From a virus, in the IMG/VR virus record IMGVR_UViG_3300024346_000369, positions 1 through 29,339 of that record: a stretch of 29,339 bases of DNA. The stretch is one strand, 5' to 3'. Position 1 is the first letter of the stretch. Every line of letters begins with the position of its first letter. Shown here piece after piece: positions 1 through 10,745 of this stretch. Below the pieces are notes generated by a model. The model did no database searches. It saw only the letters and a list, made by a program, of their open reading frames with translations, and was not told the origin of the DNA. The translations under genes were made by a program, and so were the position numbers.

Positions 1-115
1 GTTCTGTAATGTGTTTGGATACATATGTAGGCCCATCACCATAGGCCACATAGAACAATGAACCTGTCGTTACTGTACTTGTTTTACCTAATTCTGAAAC
101 TTTTATTATACTCAT
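1..115 (-). CDS. Phage structural protein, N-terminal part only
   Basis: Only the first 38 codons are in the window; the gene continues past the left edge. The start ATG (115-113) lies 24 bases after the stop of the 2064-residue tail protein and follows an A-rich leader. The protein begins MSIIKVSELGKTSTV, then a segment ending GDGPTYVSKHITE. This short pattern (a Ser-Glu-Leu start, a run of small polar residues, a hydrophobic strand, then Gly-rich residues and Thr-x-x-Val-Ser) is common at the N-terminus of phage tail-fibre and other virion proteins. I infer a structural protein of the same late operon. The specific function cannot be told from the visible part. Confidence 0.6.
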   Translation of the reverse strand, partial: MSIIKVSELGKTSTVTTGSLFYVAYGDGPTYVSKHITE

Positions 116-139
116 ATCTATAATTATTTTTTTTTAGTT

Positions 140-3100
140 TTATTCTTCAATTAATATGTCCCCATTTGTTTCATCTGATATAAAATCTGACGAAATTTCT
201 GTTATTATCCCTTGATCACTTTCAATTAACTCATAAGTTAAATCACATTCTCCCGCGGTTGGGGTTGGTGATGGTGATGGCGAAGGACTCGGAGACGGAC
301 TTGGTGATGGGGTTGGCGAATTACTTGGTGTTGGTGTTGGGGTAGCAATAACCACATCAACCTCAAAGTCACAATTAGGTGTTACCGTTGGAGTCGGAGA
401 CGGTGATGGACTTGGAGTCGGACTCGCGGTAGTTGATGGTGAAGGGCTCGGAGACGGACTCGGAGACGGCGATGGACTTGGGGTAGGACTATTTGATGGT
501 GTTGGCGTTGGCGTAGCAATATCTACGTCAACTTCAAAATCACAATTAGGTGTCACACTAGGTGTCGGAGTTGGTGATGCCGACGGGCTTGGTGATGGTG
601 TTGGACTCGCAGTAGTCGATGGTGACGGACTTGGTGTTGGGCTAGCGGTAGTTGATGGTGTCGGTGATGGGGTTGGACTATTTGACGGAGTTGGAGTTGG
701 TGTGGCAATGTCCACATCAACTTCAAAATCACAATTAGGTGTTACACTAGGTGATGGTGTAGGTGTTGGTGTGAAGGTTGCCGTTGGGTTAGGCGTTTCA
801 GTAGGTACCTGAGTTCCACTAGGTGTTGGAGTCGGTTCAGGTGTTGCAGTTGGGTCTGGAGTTGGGGTTGGTGTGGCAATATCTACGTCAACTTCAAAAT
901 CACAATTTGCGGTCACTGTCGGACTTGGTGATGGTGAAGGGCTTGGCGATGGTGTTGGTGAATTACTTGGTGTTGGAGTTGGTGTAGCAATATCTACATC
1001 GACTTCAAAATCGCAATTTGCGGTAATCGTAGGAGTTGGTGAATTACTTGGTGTTGGAGTTGGTGTAGCAATGTCAATATCAACCTCAAAATCACAGTTA
1101 GGTGTTACCGTCGGTGTTGGCGATGGTGTTGCAGTTGGGTCTGGAGTTGGTGTTGGTGTAGCAATATCTACGTCAACATCAAAGTCACAATTTGGAGTTG
1201 CTGAAGGTGATGGTGTAGGTGTTGGTGTTGCAATATCCACATCAACATCAAAGTCACAATTCGCCGTCACACTAGGTGATGGGGTTGGGGTAGGACTTGC
1301 AGTGGTAGATGGGGTTGGACTCGGAGACGGACTTGGCGTTGGACTTGCGGTAGTTGATGGGGTTGGTTCAGGCGTTACTGTAGGATCCGGAGTCGCAGTA
1401 GGATCAGGAGTTACTGTCGGTTCAGGTGTTACTGTAGGATCCGGAGTCGCAGTAGGATCAGGAGTCGCAGTAGGATCAGGTGTTGCCGAAGGTGATGGTG
1501 TTGGAGTTGGTTCAGGAGTTGCACTTGATGTCGGTTCAGGAGTTGCACTTAATGTTGGTTCAGGTGTAGAACTATTAGTAGGTGCCGGTGTCTCACTAGC
1601 AGTAGGTTCAGGGGTGGCGCTCGATGTAGGTTCAGGCGTTGCACTTAATGTTGGTTCAGGTGTGGATGTTGAGGTAGGTTCTGGTGTTGCGGTTGGTTCA
1701 GGTGTAGCACTATTAGTAGGTGCCGGTGTTTCACTTAATGTTGGTTCAGGTGTAGCACTATTAGTAGGTGCCGGTGTTGCACTTAATGTTGGTTCAGGTG
1801 TTACGGTAGAACTTGGTTCCGGTGTTCCTGAAGGGGTTGGGTTAGGTGTTAATGTAGGTATCGGTGTTGATGTACCTGATGGGTGTGGTGTTGATGTAGG
1901 TATAATAATACAATCATCATCGTATAACGGTCTCTCCAACTCAGGTATTGATGGTATATCCTTACAATCTAATTCATCTTGGAAATACTGTTGTGTATTA
2001 ATATTAAGATTTTCGAATTTTTGTTCAATGTGTTCTATTAATATACAATCCTCATCATCACCATTAAAAACAATTATTTTACCACAATCCAATTCAGATG
2101 GGTTTGAAGTGACATTTAAATGATAGTAAAGATCTCTAGAACAGTAGTCCAAATCAACAGACACAACTTCTATTGGGAAACCGTATTCGTTTAAAAGGAA
2201 GTCACCATCTTCATGGTAAGTTTCTTCATGACTACAACACGGTGTAATTTCATCAATAGGTTTAATCGTTAATTCTTCAGGATATTTCTCCACAAATTCA
2301 TATCTACCGGTATCGTTAGTTAAGACTCTTAACTTTGTATTAGGTAGGACACTAAACCTATCGTTTATCTTGTTGACTTTAACAGACCCTAAACAGTCTT
2401 TATTTTCAACCAATAATGTCTTATAAATCATGGCAAAACCATAACCTTCTATTGGTGAGTTAAAGAAATCTTGAGAACTGTATGGACAATCTTTATACGT
2501 TGCAGATAATATGTAATCACCGATTAAAATATCTTCAATATCGACTTTTACAACATCACCGGAAAGTATGTAATTTTGTACATCTCTCCAATCGTGACTA
2601 ACATTTATGTCTAAACCGTTAACTACTTTTAAGACTTTAGTATTTTGTCTTATACCATAATCAAAGGTTGGTCTATATTGTACTTTTGGGTGTATGGTGT
2701 ATCCTAAATAGTTATCACAATATGTGATACCACTTTGACTTTCTATTGGTGTCGTTTCATCTCCAGGTAGGAAAGAGTCTACAGAATAATTAAAGTAATG
2801 ACTTTTCCCATTAGGGTCCCATTCCAATTTTTGTTGGAGTCCCTCAATTCTTATTTTCTGATCACAGTTAGCGGCATCAGTTATAATAATGTCAAAAACA
2901 TCATGTTCTTTTACATTATTAATGAGGAAGGTACACCCACTAACATGGTTAATACTATAACCCGTTATAGATTCGTTATACCCACCAACACAATTAAGGA
3001 AGATGTTTACAGGCCAATTCGTGTTGTATGGTGGACAATCGTCACAAACATTACCATCGTCAACGGTATCTTCATTACCAAACGTAATCCCTGACACCTC

Positions 3101-6100
3101 AAAATAAACATCTGAAACAAGAGTACACTCGTCAGAATCTTCGGGTAATGTGTACATTGTTCCGTCACCATAAACACTTACCTGTGGATTACATTCGGTA
3201 CTTCCCGTCAAGTATTCTGCTGCCCAATAAAAATCAAACGTACTAGGGTCAATACATTTTAAATCTGAAGGTATAAAACAATCAGAATCTACCGTAGTAC
3301 CATTTCCACTATCCCCTAATTCATGAAAATTAGCTTCGAGTTTTTCGTATAACTGAACATCATAGTTTATACCCCAAATTCTAATTTTTCTTACACCATC
3401 AACATCCGTATAAATCTCATAATTAAGTATTGGTGCGTATTCGTAGTCATAACTTTCAGAATTAGAATCTAATTCATTTAAGTAATTTGTTTCAGTAAGT
3501 GTATTTCCTGTTAACTGGTAATCAACCCAACCCGCATGATTTTGGATGTCATCAAATCCACTATAAAGAGTTTTCTTATAGTATTTTTTATTAATTTGAT
3601 TAACAATAATATCCTCTAACTCATTCGTCCATAACGTATCTAATATTTCCCTTTGTGGTTCTAAATAACATTTAAAATCACAGAGAAGGGGTAAATGGAC
3701 GTTATTATTAAAGGGTACCCCATTAAATTCAACATCATTAATAGAAGTACATTCCGAAGTTATTGTAAATGGTTCGAATAACCCTGCATATGTGGGGTTT
3801 GATGGGATAGGACTTATTGTTGTCCCACTCAATACAATTGGATCGTCTCCTTGGTATGTTTCTCCCTCTAACTCTATAAAGAGTGTGTATGTAACTCCAC
3901 TAACAATAGTTAAACCCCTAAAAACATCTTTGTCACCTAATATAAGTGTCTCTAAATCTTCCTCAATCGCAGTTTCAAACTCAGGGAAAATATTTTGAGA
4001 GTATTCACTTACTAAACATGGTTTAACGTATTCATATTTTGACCTACCAATAGCATGATTCTCAATAATATCACCACCGGTCCATAATGTTGTTGCAGGT
4101 ATGAATTGTTCTATGACCTGTACCCAATAAGGACTCATTTTATTTATGAACTCACTTACTGTTGGGTTACTATATGGGTTAGGTACTTTTTCTAAATAAC
4201 TTCTGTATATATCCTCTAATTGTATGTAAGATTTTTGGTACCTAACAGTATGAGAATTTCTTATTTGTTCATTAAGAACATTATCTAAGAATTCTGCAAA
4301 TGTGAACCCTGTTTGAGGTTCTAGTGTATTTGTACCAAAACTTACTTTTAATTTTCTAGATTGTCTGTAAACATCATATTCAAGTGCTTGTGCAGATGAA
4401 AGATATATTTGAATGTTTTTTCTATTAAGGATTCTACTATCATCGTCACCCAATAATTCCGATTTTTGATTATCAATTGTGTTATGTAATTCATAACCAT
4501 AATCTAAACCATAGAATTGTCTGTATAGATTGAAGTAATCCTCACCATACGTATAATCCTTATTTTTGGTTTTAATGATTTTAGGTGTTTTTGTAAAATC
4601 AGATTTTTCTAAATCTAATTCTGTAGTTGACCTGTGTTGTAATGTTACATCATACCAACCCGCACCTTTTTGAAAGAATGTTTGATTGTTCTCACTAAAT
4701 ATTTGTTGAACGTCACCGTACTTTGTTACCCCTGTTATTACAATAGGGTATTCTGTATCAGAATATATAGTGGTTCCTGTACTAGTTTCATTACTGTACG
4801 TAAATCCTGTTGTGTTTAACTCCGCAATGTTAAAAGTTTTTTCCCCCTGTACTAAATCGTAAAGATCAGAATCAATATCACCAACCGTTTTCTTAACTAC
4901 GTCATATTTGTATACGTGCTCATTAATTTTAATCAACGGTTCTGGTGCACCAATAAATCTAAGGAAAAACTCTATGGCCTTTCTAGTACCTTTTGACTTA
5001 TAAATGTGGACTAAGTTAATAACCAAACGACGGTAAAATTCCGTTTCGGCCTCAACCATATTCATACCAACACCAACTCCGTTATATTGACTATCTACTC
5101 TTGTGTATAAAGTATCTTGTAGAGATTTTTCATCAAATAAATTGACGGTATCTAAACCTAAGGTATTTGATAGATTTTTTAATAAAACATCAGGAATATT
5201 TCTTATACCATCATAACTTACATTTCTCATGTAAGCAACGTTATCTATGAATTTTTTTACCTGATCAAATGCGGTACCGTATAATTGAAATACGGAACCC
5301 ATTCTCTTATCTTCAGTATCAAATTCATTTAAAGATGCGGTTGTTAAGAATCTTACAATTAAGTTAGATTTATAGTTATCAATCTCTTCACCTAAATCTT
5401 TTAATTTTGTTAGGTAAGTAGAATAATCTAACCCCGTTATTTTGATGTTCCAACCGTCCTTAAAAATGGGCCACTTAACTTTTACTGTGGTCATTTCAGT
5501 TTTAGATCCATCAATAGAATCTTTTGGTAATCTAAAACTAGCGGTATAGATAGGACTTGTTTCTCTATTTAAAAGAACTGACTCTAAATCGTCTAAATTG
5601 TTAAAGAACTCTTCAATAATAGAATCAATTGGTCTTATTAAAAAACTTTGATCGTATGTTGTTGAGGTGAAGGGTCTCCCTTTAACCTCTAAAGTAATAT
5701 CGTTATCTCCATCAATAAAACTTAAAACGTCATAACTTAACCCATTTAATACTAACGTATATTTTGAATAGTTTGAGAAGAAATTTTTAAACCCGTTCTC
5801 AACAGTTGGTTGAGTATTACTTTTTGGTTTTGTAAAAACAACATCAAGTGGGTTAAAAATTTTAGATTTTTCAAACTCAAATTTTGTTACGTTAGTTCTA
5901 GGGTTGTATGTGATATTCTCCGCAGTATATTGACTATAAGAGATTGGAGTATCGGCATCGATATAGAACCCCGCAGGGAACTTCCTAATGATCCTTTGGA
6001 CAGACGCTGATAGTCTTTCCTTTAAAGACCCATAAAGTGATTTAGAACCATCTTGTTTAGATTCTGTGAACTTTATCTTATTAGATCTCTCTGTAGTCTT

Positions 6101-6334
6101 TGTGGACTGTGTTTTAGGTCCGTTCTCTTCCTGATTTAAATCTTCAAAAGTTAAGAATTCAGAAAAGGGAACAGATTTAAATTTTTTGGTATCTCTTTGT
6201 GGTATACTTTTTTCAACAGAAAAGTTTGTGGCAGTAAATTGGCTAGACCCATCGGTAATTTGATTACCGATCAAGTTATCGTTAAAGGTTTCCCTTCCAC
6301 TAGCCGCTTGACTTGGAACTTTTCTTTTTGCCAT
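140..6334 (-). CDS. Giant tail/baseplate protein with Pro/Thr/Ser-rich repeat tail
   Basis: A 2064-residue protein, probably in the virion. Residues about 435-480 ([20 protein letters not shown], then [17 protein letters not shown]) resemble the core of phage tail protein I / baseplate proteins, where a kGT motif precedes a hydrophobic helix. Residues about 680-766 carry a second conserved-looking stretch ([19 protein letters not shown], then [10 protein letters not shown]) that I associate with phage structural proteins. The middle (about 770-1478) is Asp/Cys-rich and of unknown fold. Residues 1479-2026 are almost entirely Pro/Thr/Ser/Glu/Asp repeats (TPEPT, SPSPS, TASPT) with eight copies of a Cys-containing motif beginning NCDF. 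A short non-repeat acidic tail closes the protein. Its start overlaps the previous stop by one base (TAATG), suggesting coupling. The family is inferred; the exact place in the tail is unknown. Confidence 0.75.
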   Translation of the reverse strand: MAKRKVPSQAASGRETFNDNLIGNQITDGSSQFTATNFSVEKSIPQRDTKKFKSVPFSEFLTFEDLNQEENGPKTQSTKTTERSNKIKFTESKQDGSKSLYGSLKERLSASVQRIIRKFPAGFYIDADTPISYSQYTAENITYNPRTNVTKFEFEKSKIFNPLDVVFTKPKSNTQPTVENGFKNFFSNYSKYTLVLNGLSYDVLSFIDGDNDITLEVKGRPFTSTTYDQSFLIRPIDSIIEEFFNNLDDLESVLLNRETSPIYTASFRLPKDSIDGSKTEMTTVKVKWPIFKDGWNIKITGLDYSTYLTKLKDLGEEIDNYKSNLIVRFLTTASLNEFDTEDKRMGSVFQLYGTAFDQVKKFIDNVAYMRNVSYDGIRNIPDVLLKNLSNTLGLDTVNLFDEKSLQDTLYTRVDSQYNGVGVGMNMVEAETEFYRRLVINLVHIYKSKGTRKAIEFFLRFIGAPEPLIKINEHVYKYDVVKKTVGDIDSDLYDLVQGEKTFNIAELNTTGFTYSNETSTGTTIYSDTEYPIVITGVTKYGDVQQIFSENNQTFFQKGAGWYDVTLQHRSTTELDLEKSDFTKTPKIIKTKNKDYTYGEDYFNLYRQFYGLDYGYELHNTIDNQKSELLGDDDSRILNRKNIQIYLSSAQALEYDVYRQSRKLKVSFGTNTLEPQTGFTFAEFLDNVLNEQIRNSHTVRYQKSYIQLEDIYRSYLEKVPNPYSNPTVSEFINKMSPYWVQVIEQFIPATTLWTGGDIIENHAIGRSKYEYVKPCLVSEYSQNIFPEFETAIEEDLETLILGDKDVFRGLTIVSGVTYTLFIELEGETYQGDDPIVLSGTTISPIPSNPTYAGLFEPFTITSECTSINDVEFNGVPFNNNVHLPLLCDFKCYLEPQREILDTLWTNELEDIIVNQINKKYYKKTLYSGFDDIQNHAGWVDYQLTGNTLTETNYLNELDSNSESYDYEYAPILNYEIYTDVDGVRKIRIWGINYDVQLYEKLEANFHELGDSGNGTTVDSDCFIPSDLKCIDPSTFDFYWAAEYLTGSTECNPQVSVYGDGTMYTLPEDSDECTLVSDVYFEVSGITFGNEDTVDDGNVCDDCPPYNTNWPVNIFLNCVGGYNESITGYSINHVSGCTFLINNVKEHDVFDIIITDAANCDQKIRIEGLQQKLEWDPNGKSHYFNYSVDSFLPGDETTPIESQSGITYCDNYLGYTIHPKVQYRPTFDYGIRQNTKVLKVVNGLDINVSHDWRDVQNYILSGDVVKVDIEDILIGDYILSATYKDCPYSSQDFFNSPIEGYGFAMIYKTLLVENKDCLGSVKVNKINDRFSVLPNTKLRVLTNDTGRYEFVEKYPEELTIKPIDEITPCCSHEETYHEDGDFLLNEYGFPIEVVSVDLDYCSRDLYYHLNVTSNPSELDCGKIIVFNGDDEDCILIEHIEQKFENLNINTQQYFQDELDCKDIPSIPELERPLYDDDCIIIPTSTPHPSGTSTPIPTLTPNPTPSGTPEPSSTVTPEPTLSATPAPTNSATPEPTLSETPAPTNSATPEPTATPEPTSTSTPEPTLSATPEPTSSATPEPTASETPAPTNSSTPEPTLSATPEPTSSATPEPTPTPSPSATPDPTATPDPTATPDPTVTPEPTVTPDPTATPDPTVTPEPTPSTTASPTPSPSPSPTPSTTASPTPTPSPSVTANCDFDVDVDIATPTPTPSPSATPNCDFDVDVDIATPTPTPDPTATPSPTPTVTPNCDFEVDIDIATPTPTPSNSPTPTITANCDFEVDVDIATPTPTPSNSPTPSPSPSPSPSPTVTANCDFEVDVDIATPTPTPDPTATPEPTPTPSGTQVPTETPNPTATFTPTPTPSPSVTPNCDFEVDVDIATPTPTPSNSPTPSPTPSTTASPTPSPSPSTTASPTPSPSPSASPTPTPSVTPNCDFEVDVDIATPTPTPSNSPTPSPSPSPSPSPSPSPSTTASPTPSPSPSPTPTVTPNCDFEVDVVIATPTPTPSNSPTPSPSPSPSPSPSPSPTPTAGECDLTYELIESDQGIITEISSDFISDETNGDILIEE
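257..1900 (-). repeat. Low-complexity Pro/Thr/Ser coding repeats with eight NCDF motifs
   Basis: On the minus strand this encodes residues 1479-2026 of the giant tail protein. The right half (about 1265-1900) is built from five-residue periods such as TPEPT/TPDPT/SATPE. The left half mixes TPTP and SPSP runs with eight copies of NCDF(E/D)VD(V/I)DIATPTPTP; one copy has V in place of the last D. The Asn codons lie at 1259-1261, 1190-1192, 1097-1099, 1016-1018, 905-907, 734-736, 545-547 and 374-376, giving spacings of 23, 31, 27, 37, 57, 63 and 57 residues. The repeats are diverged in synonymous positions, so this is an old or selected protein repeat rather than a fresh DNA duplication. It also opens a long antisense frame that is not a gene. 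Confidence 0.9.
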
Positions 6335-7251
6335 TATACCTGAGTGATATCATCAAAATTTTTATTTTCATCGATGTCATCCCTCTCTTCTCTGACCTCA
6401 TAAAGAGTTTCATTGAATTCATCTTTGATTTCAAACAAATTAAATTGTTTGTAGATGACGTTATCCCCATTGTATATAGTATAGATACCATCAGAAACTG
6501 ACTTACTTTGGTTACCATACAATGCGTATGATAATGTAGTCTCATCATGTTCAACCATTTCAATCTCAATCGTCGTTGGATTAAAGAAAGTGTTAGTTAA
6601 AATAATGTTCTGTGACGGTTCGCCAATAAAGGGAACTGTATTAGGTTTATTCGTCGGTGCAGATGATGGTGTAACCGTTAAAAATAATAAATTGGTTGTT
6701 TGATCGGTATACTGGTATCTTATTGCCTTTTGAGTCGAACTAGTAAGATTTGAGGTAATTGGGTTGCAGTAAAACGATGAGGTTACTACTCTATAAAAAT
6801 TAGGTATTTTAGAACCATCATTATTAAGATATTCTATTCTATACCCAACCAACCCTTGAGGAGTAAATTTATTTCTATCGTTAGATGGTACGTTTGACAA
6901 ATCAATTATTAAACCCCTTACTGACGATATTGATGCAAGAATTCCACAATCAGTGATTGATGTTCTTATTTGTTTAGGTCTTAAGTGTAATGTATAAATC
7001 CCTAACTGATCAAAATCCGCGGAATCTAACTTTAAATTATATAAACCACCAATTACTTCAGTATTAACGGCAGAAGATACATCTGTTGTCTCATCATTGT
7101 GATAAACAGGTGTTAAAACATCCTCCGATACTAATTTTTTGAATTGTACGGGGGCGTTTGATGTTCTACCAGTAACGTAGTGAAAAAATATTTCTACGTC
7201 GGCCGGTGAAACATCTGAGGGTCTTACTGTACCATAACTTCCAATTGCCAT
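6334..7251 (-). CDS. Structural protein of unknown role (305 aa)
   Basis: A 305-residue protein beginning [20 protein letters not shown]. No enzymatic motif, signal peptide or membrane segment is visible. The sequence is rich in beta-prone, Thr/Asn/Ser-containing stretches, as in phage virion proteins. It includes [20 protein letters not shown], which looks like a beta-sandwich strand pair, and a C-terminal acidic, charged tail (about residues 285-305). It lies in the baseplate/tail operon, 25 bases after the previous gene, and its stop overlaps the start of the giant tail protein by one base (TAATG). The tight coupling suggests the two products are needed together, perhaps as neighbours or as chaperone and client. 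I do not recognise the family. Confidence 0.65.
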   Translation of the reverse strand: MAIGSYGTVRPSDVSPADVEIFFHYVTGRTSNAPVQFKKLVSEDVLTPVYHNDETTDVSSAVNTEVIGGLYNLKLDSADFDQLGIYTLHLRPKQIRTSITDCGILASISSVRGLIIDLSNVPSNDRNKFTPQGLVGYRIEYLNNDGSKIPNFYRVVTSSFYCNPITSNLTSSTQKAIRYQYTDQTTNLLFLTVTPSSAPTNKPNTVPFIGEPSQNIILTNTFFNPTTIEIEMVEHDETTLSYALYGNQSKSVSDGIYTIYNGDNVIYKQFNLFEIKDEFNETLYEVREERDDIDENKNFDDITQV

Positions 7252-7276
7252 ATTCTTTTAATTAATAAATATTAAT

Positions 7277-8194
7277 CTATTGTTTTTTAACTTTAAAAAA
7301 TCCGTTTCCATAGATATCAATTTCACCAACATTATCTAATTCACCTAATCTTAAATTCATTTCTAACACACCTTGTTTTCCTCTTTCGACAAATATGTCA
7401 GAATAAATTTGTGGTCCATCGATGAAACCTATGAAATTTTCATTTCTAGTTAACATTTTATTGAAGACTTCTTCCCTATAAAAATCAGTGGTAGACCCCG
7501 TTATTGTGGTTGTTCCATCGTCATAATCTCTATAAGAAAGATTATCTATTGTATATCCTGTATAATTACCCACAATGTCAGATCCGATTGTTGTTCCTTG
7601 ATAAGTATTTTCACCATACCTTTTCAATTCACCTAATCTACTTCTACCAATTGCCGCAAAATAAATTAATGCATCAGAATCGTTATCAGTATTGTCTAAG
7701 TCGTTGATGTAATCCTGTGTAAATGTTATCCCTGTTGTATATGGAATAACAAAAGGTCCAAATTCTCCTGTCGGATTCGATACCGACACATCCTTTGGTA
7801 CACTTATTTTTTTACTTAATTTTCTTTTAGTCCACGTATTATTTAGAGTTATCGTAACCTCATGTATACCCGCAGTTGAATAGGTGTGGTTTATATAATC
7901 CAAATTGTTACCTAAACCTACATTTATAACGTCTGTACTTCCATCTCCCCATGTAATGTTGAAGACTTCATTTTTAATAATCTTTAAAAGGTCCCTATTA
8001 ACTGTATTATAAAGTCTTATGGAATAGGGTCCTGTATATTGATAGTGGAAATTACAGATTTGTTCTACTTGTTCTATATCACCATCAAAACCAACCATAC
8101 CACCCATTTCATCGGCAGTAGATTCTAAATAAATCGGCAAATTATACGTTTCCCCCGTTGTTGATCTTAATATTTTGTAGATATTTTTTTCCAT
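7277..8194 (-). CDS. Structural protein with a PKD-like domain
   Basis: A 305-residue protein. Residues about 65-125 hold a PKD/Ig-like signature: FNITWGDGSTDVINVG, then NHTYSTAGIHEVTITL. The WGDGS turn followed by a HTY-x-x-x-G-x-H-x-V strand is the classic PKD pattern and points to a beta-sandwich used for binding or spacing on a particle surface. The rest has no recognisable motif. The C-terminus (MNLRLGELDNVGEIDIYGNG, then FFKVKKQ) looks like a small beta domain. It starts by a one-base TAATG overlap with the gene before it and sits among tail genes, so I infer a peripheral tail or baseplate component. The PKD call rests on the motif alone. Confidence 0.65.
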   Translation of the reverse strand: MEKNIYKILRSTTGETYNLPIYLESTADEMGGMVGFDGDIEQVEQICNFHYQYTGPYSIRLYNTVNRDLLKIIKNEVFNITWGDGSTDVINVGLGNNLDYINHTYSTAGIHEVTITLNNTWTKRKLSKKISVPKDVSVSNPTGEFGPFVIPYTTGITFTQDYINDLDNTDNDSDALIYFAAIGRSRLGELKRYGENTYQGTTIGSDIVGNYTGYTIDNLSYRDYDDGTTTITGSTTDFYREEVFNKMLTRNENFIGFIDGPQIYSDIFVERGKQGVLEMNLRLGELDNVGEIDIYGNGFFKVKKQ

Positions 8195-8994
8195 TATGAT
8201 GTGCCACCTATTTCATAAAATTTTATCGGTGCGTCGGTAGTACCTCTTACACCTCCTTTTCCAAAAGATGAATATTCGTTAATTATATAGTGATACGTAG
8301 GTGCATTAGACCTATCCATAAAAACTTCAAAATACATATCATCTTCTTCAACAAATGTTGAGGAGTCTGCAATTTGTTTATTTGCGAACTGAATTCTACT
8401 CCCGTCAAGTGAATTAAAAAACTTAGCGGTCATATAAAATGTACCACCCGTTAATATTGTCTCTTCTAAAACAGTATCATCCTCAAACCAAAAAAGATAC
8501 ATGTTTTCTTTATTTTTAAGAGGAGAACCCGTAAAAACGGGAACATATAATTTTTGACCCGATGGGATAGTGATTCTTTCACCAACCATGGGGTTTAAAT
8601 TTTTAGAGAACACCAATCTTCTGTTGGATCGGTTAGGAGACTCTCCTTCAGGTACCTTGTAAAATTCTAATTTAAAAAAACTATTCTTTAAATTAATTAA
8701 TCTACTGTCATTCTGTTCAATCCCCACAGTATTGTAATCTAACCCCAAACTATAACTTCCATTCTTCACAAAATAAAAATAAAACCATATGTTAGATTGT
8801 TCTATCCCGTTTGATGAGACATATGGTTTGTGTATGTATCTACAGGTTTCATAATTTTCAATCGGATTAACGATTTCTTCTAACAACTCTCTTTCGTATG
8901 TTTGAAAAGATTCATCCCAACCACTATCGGTTCTAAATGTTTGATCCTTATTTAGAATTATTCTATTCCCACTATTATCAAGTCTAAGTTTCAT
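8194..8994 (-). CDS. Structural protein of unknown role (266 aa)
   Basis: A 266-residue protein of the tail operon. It begins MKLRLDNSGNRIILNKDQTF and contains alternating hydrophobic/polar strands such as NIWFYFYFVKNGSYSLGLDY and GGTFYMTAKFFNSLDG, typical of an all-beta virion protein. No catalytic motif, signal peptide or transmembrane helix is seen. Both ends are fused to neighbours by one-base TAATG overlaps (start at 8994 and stop at 8194), so it is very probably translated in step with the 583- and 305-residue proteins. Function unknown; peripheral baseplate or fibre-attachment protein is a guess from context. Confidence 0.6.
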   Translation of the reverse strand: MKLRLDNSGNRIILNKDQTFRTDSGWDESFQTYERELLEEIVNPIENYETCRYIHKPYVSSNGIEQSNIWFYFYFVKNGSYSLGLDYNTVGIEQNDSRLINLKNSFFKLEFYKVPEGESPNRSNRRLVFSKNLNPMVGERITIPSGQKLYVPVFTGSPLKNKENMYLFWFEDDTVLEETILTGGTFYMTAKFFNSLDGSRIQFANKQIADSSTFVEEDDMYFEVFMDRSNAPTYHYIINEYSSFGKGGVRGTTDAPIKFYEIGGTS

Positions 8995-10745
8995 TAACAG
9001 AATTTGTTTGGGTCATTTGTAAATGCTTTAATGCCGTTACCTTTATTGGCGAACATCTCTTCATTTCTTAATAGGAAGGTTATGTCTTTTTTGACGTAGT
9101 GTTGACCGTTGGTGAATGGGAAGTCGGTACCATATCCATCAACATCAATATAACCGTGATCATATAAATCCCTCCATTTCCATAAAGAAATAAAATCATC
9201 ATACACCGTATTTTCGGGTAGATTCATTATATCGTCGGTATTTGATGTTTCAATATAGGGTGATAATTCTCTTAGTTTGATTTTATAGTGTGTCTGATAA
9301 AACAATCCACTAGGGTTATTCACAGATACTCCCGAAAATTTAGTGATATCAGTTTGATCGTGGTCAAACACATTTAACGGATTAGTTATCTTATGAAACG
9401 TTTCTGATAAAACAACCTCTTTAAAATCAACCGCATTATACTCAACAAACGCCCCGATTAATGTAGAACCTAACGGTAACTCATCTCCTTGTTTAAAATT
9501 GATACCGTTTTTGGTTATTGTTGTAAATGGTAAATTTGTGTCTGATGATGGAAAAGTATCATTAAATTGTTCATCCACCCATGTATTATGAAAATTAAAT
9601 CTCCATCCCATTCTTGGTGGGTAATTGAAGTACCCATTTCTATTCCTAAATAATGTAGTTAAATACACCTCAGTCGGTGTATACCCTAAGTTATTCGACA
9701 ACCCATTGATGTCAATGGCATTTTTAAAGTGATAAATAATAGTTTCAGGTCTATTCTGTTCAACATATGCGTCTTTTCTACCATCTGCAGTTTCAAATTG
9801 TAATTTTCTTTCAACTTCAAAAATAGGTGTCTCAAAACCCGTTTTATCAATAATACAATCATCTACAGTTGTTATTGTTTTATGTTTATGAACATAATAT
9901 GTTGATATTGTCTTGCTGATATTTGTCTTATCAATACATCTTTTACCAAATACAACACCACTAATTAATTGTGATGAAGTAAACTCTGATTTACTAAGGT
10001 TAATAACATATTTTTCAGACTCATATATTTCATTACCCACTGAATTAATTAAAAATATCCTATCCTCATCACCCCCAGAATTTATGGTGTTCCCACTTAA
10101 AATAACATATTCTCCTTGAGACATATTATGTTTAAATGGACTAGTTAACTGATAGTAATTGTCAACCTCTTCAACCCTAAAAGGGACTCCGTTACTTGCG
10201 GTGAAATCATAAACGGTGTCACCTGAAAGTGTATACCTCATAGGATATGTTTCGTCTTGATCATAAACATAAGTCACAAAGAAATTCCAATTCCATGATG
10301 CCGATTCAAGTTCGGTAATTGTGGTGTGATCAGTTACACCTGTTACCGTAATGTTTGGGGTAAATTCCCCCGGCAATAGTCCTGTTGGGGATGATACTTC
10401 ACGGTGCGTATCAGTTCTTATGAATGCGAATTCATTATAGGGTAAATAACCCGTCCAATCCGCGTCAACACCGTCACCCAAATCATATAAAGTATTTTTA
10501 AGTGTATCGTAAGTTGTTGTTCCACTATATAAATTCCTAAAAATCATATTACTTTTACCATATAACTTATATTTCGTACTTTCATTTCTTTCTTTGTGGT
10601 ATAGTTCCGCAATGTCTAAAATGATAGTACGATCCCCTTCTCTCAAAAGTTGTTCTTCTTTTTCGAGATCGATTCGGATTGTGAGGTCTTCAGGCTCCGC
10701 ACCTTTAAATCTTTTGGTTGGGTGTAATATTTTTTTATTCTTCAT
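8994..10745 (-). CDS. Structural protein of unknown role (583 aa)
   Basis: A 583-residue protein with a charged N-terminus (MKNKKILHPTKRFKGAEPED) and then long beta-prone segments. It has aromatic-rich patches such as PPRMGWRFNFHNTWVDEQF and scattered Cys residues, including a penultimate NKFC end. No enzyme motif was found. By order (gp25, gp6, 1407-aa protein, small protein, this one) it could stand where T4-like phages carry wedge proteins gp7/gp8, but I see no residue pattern that proves homology. It starts and ends with TAATG one-base overlaps with its neighbours. I call it a baseplate-associated structural protein by context only. Confidence 0.6.
   Translation of the reverse strand: MKNKKILHPTKRFKGAEPEDLTIRIDLEKEEQLLREGDRTIILDIAELYHKERNESTKYKLYGKSNMIFRNLYSGTTTYDTLKNTLYDLGDGVDADWTGYLPYNEFAFIRTDTHREVSSPTGLLPGEFTPNITVTGVTDHTTITELESASWNWNFFVTYVYDQDETYPMRYTLSGDTVYDFTASNGVPFRVEEVDNYYQLTSPFKHNMSQGEYVILSGNTINSGGDEDRIFLINSVGNEIYESEKYVINLSKSEFTSSQLISGVVFGKRCIDKTNISKTISTYYVHKHKTITTVDDCIIDKTGFETPIFEVERKLQFETADGRKDAYVEQNRPETIIYHFKNAIDINGLSNNLGYTPTEVYLTTLFRNRNGYFNYPPRMGWRFNFHNTWVDEQFNDTFPSSDTNLPFTTITKNGINFKQGDELPLGSTLIGAFVEYNAVDFKEVVLSETFHKITNPLNVFDHDQTDITKFSGVSVNNPSGLFYQTHYKIKLRELSPYIETSNTDDIMNLPENTVYDDFISLWKWRDLYDHGYIDVDGYGTDFPFTNGQHYVKKDITFLLRNEEMFANKGNGIKAFTNDPNKFC

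Noticed and set aside
257-1900. CRISPR array or other non-coding DNA repeat
   Set aside because: Spacing is irregular and in multiples of three, units vary at silent positions, and the sequence is fully open within a long coding frame.
873-2123. A 416-codon plus-strand open frame antisense to the repeat tail
   Set aside because: It is rich in Gly/Val/Ser repeats that mirror the Pro/Thr/Ser repeats of the real gene. The low-complexity DNA avoids stops in this frame, and the surrounding genes are all on the minus strand.
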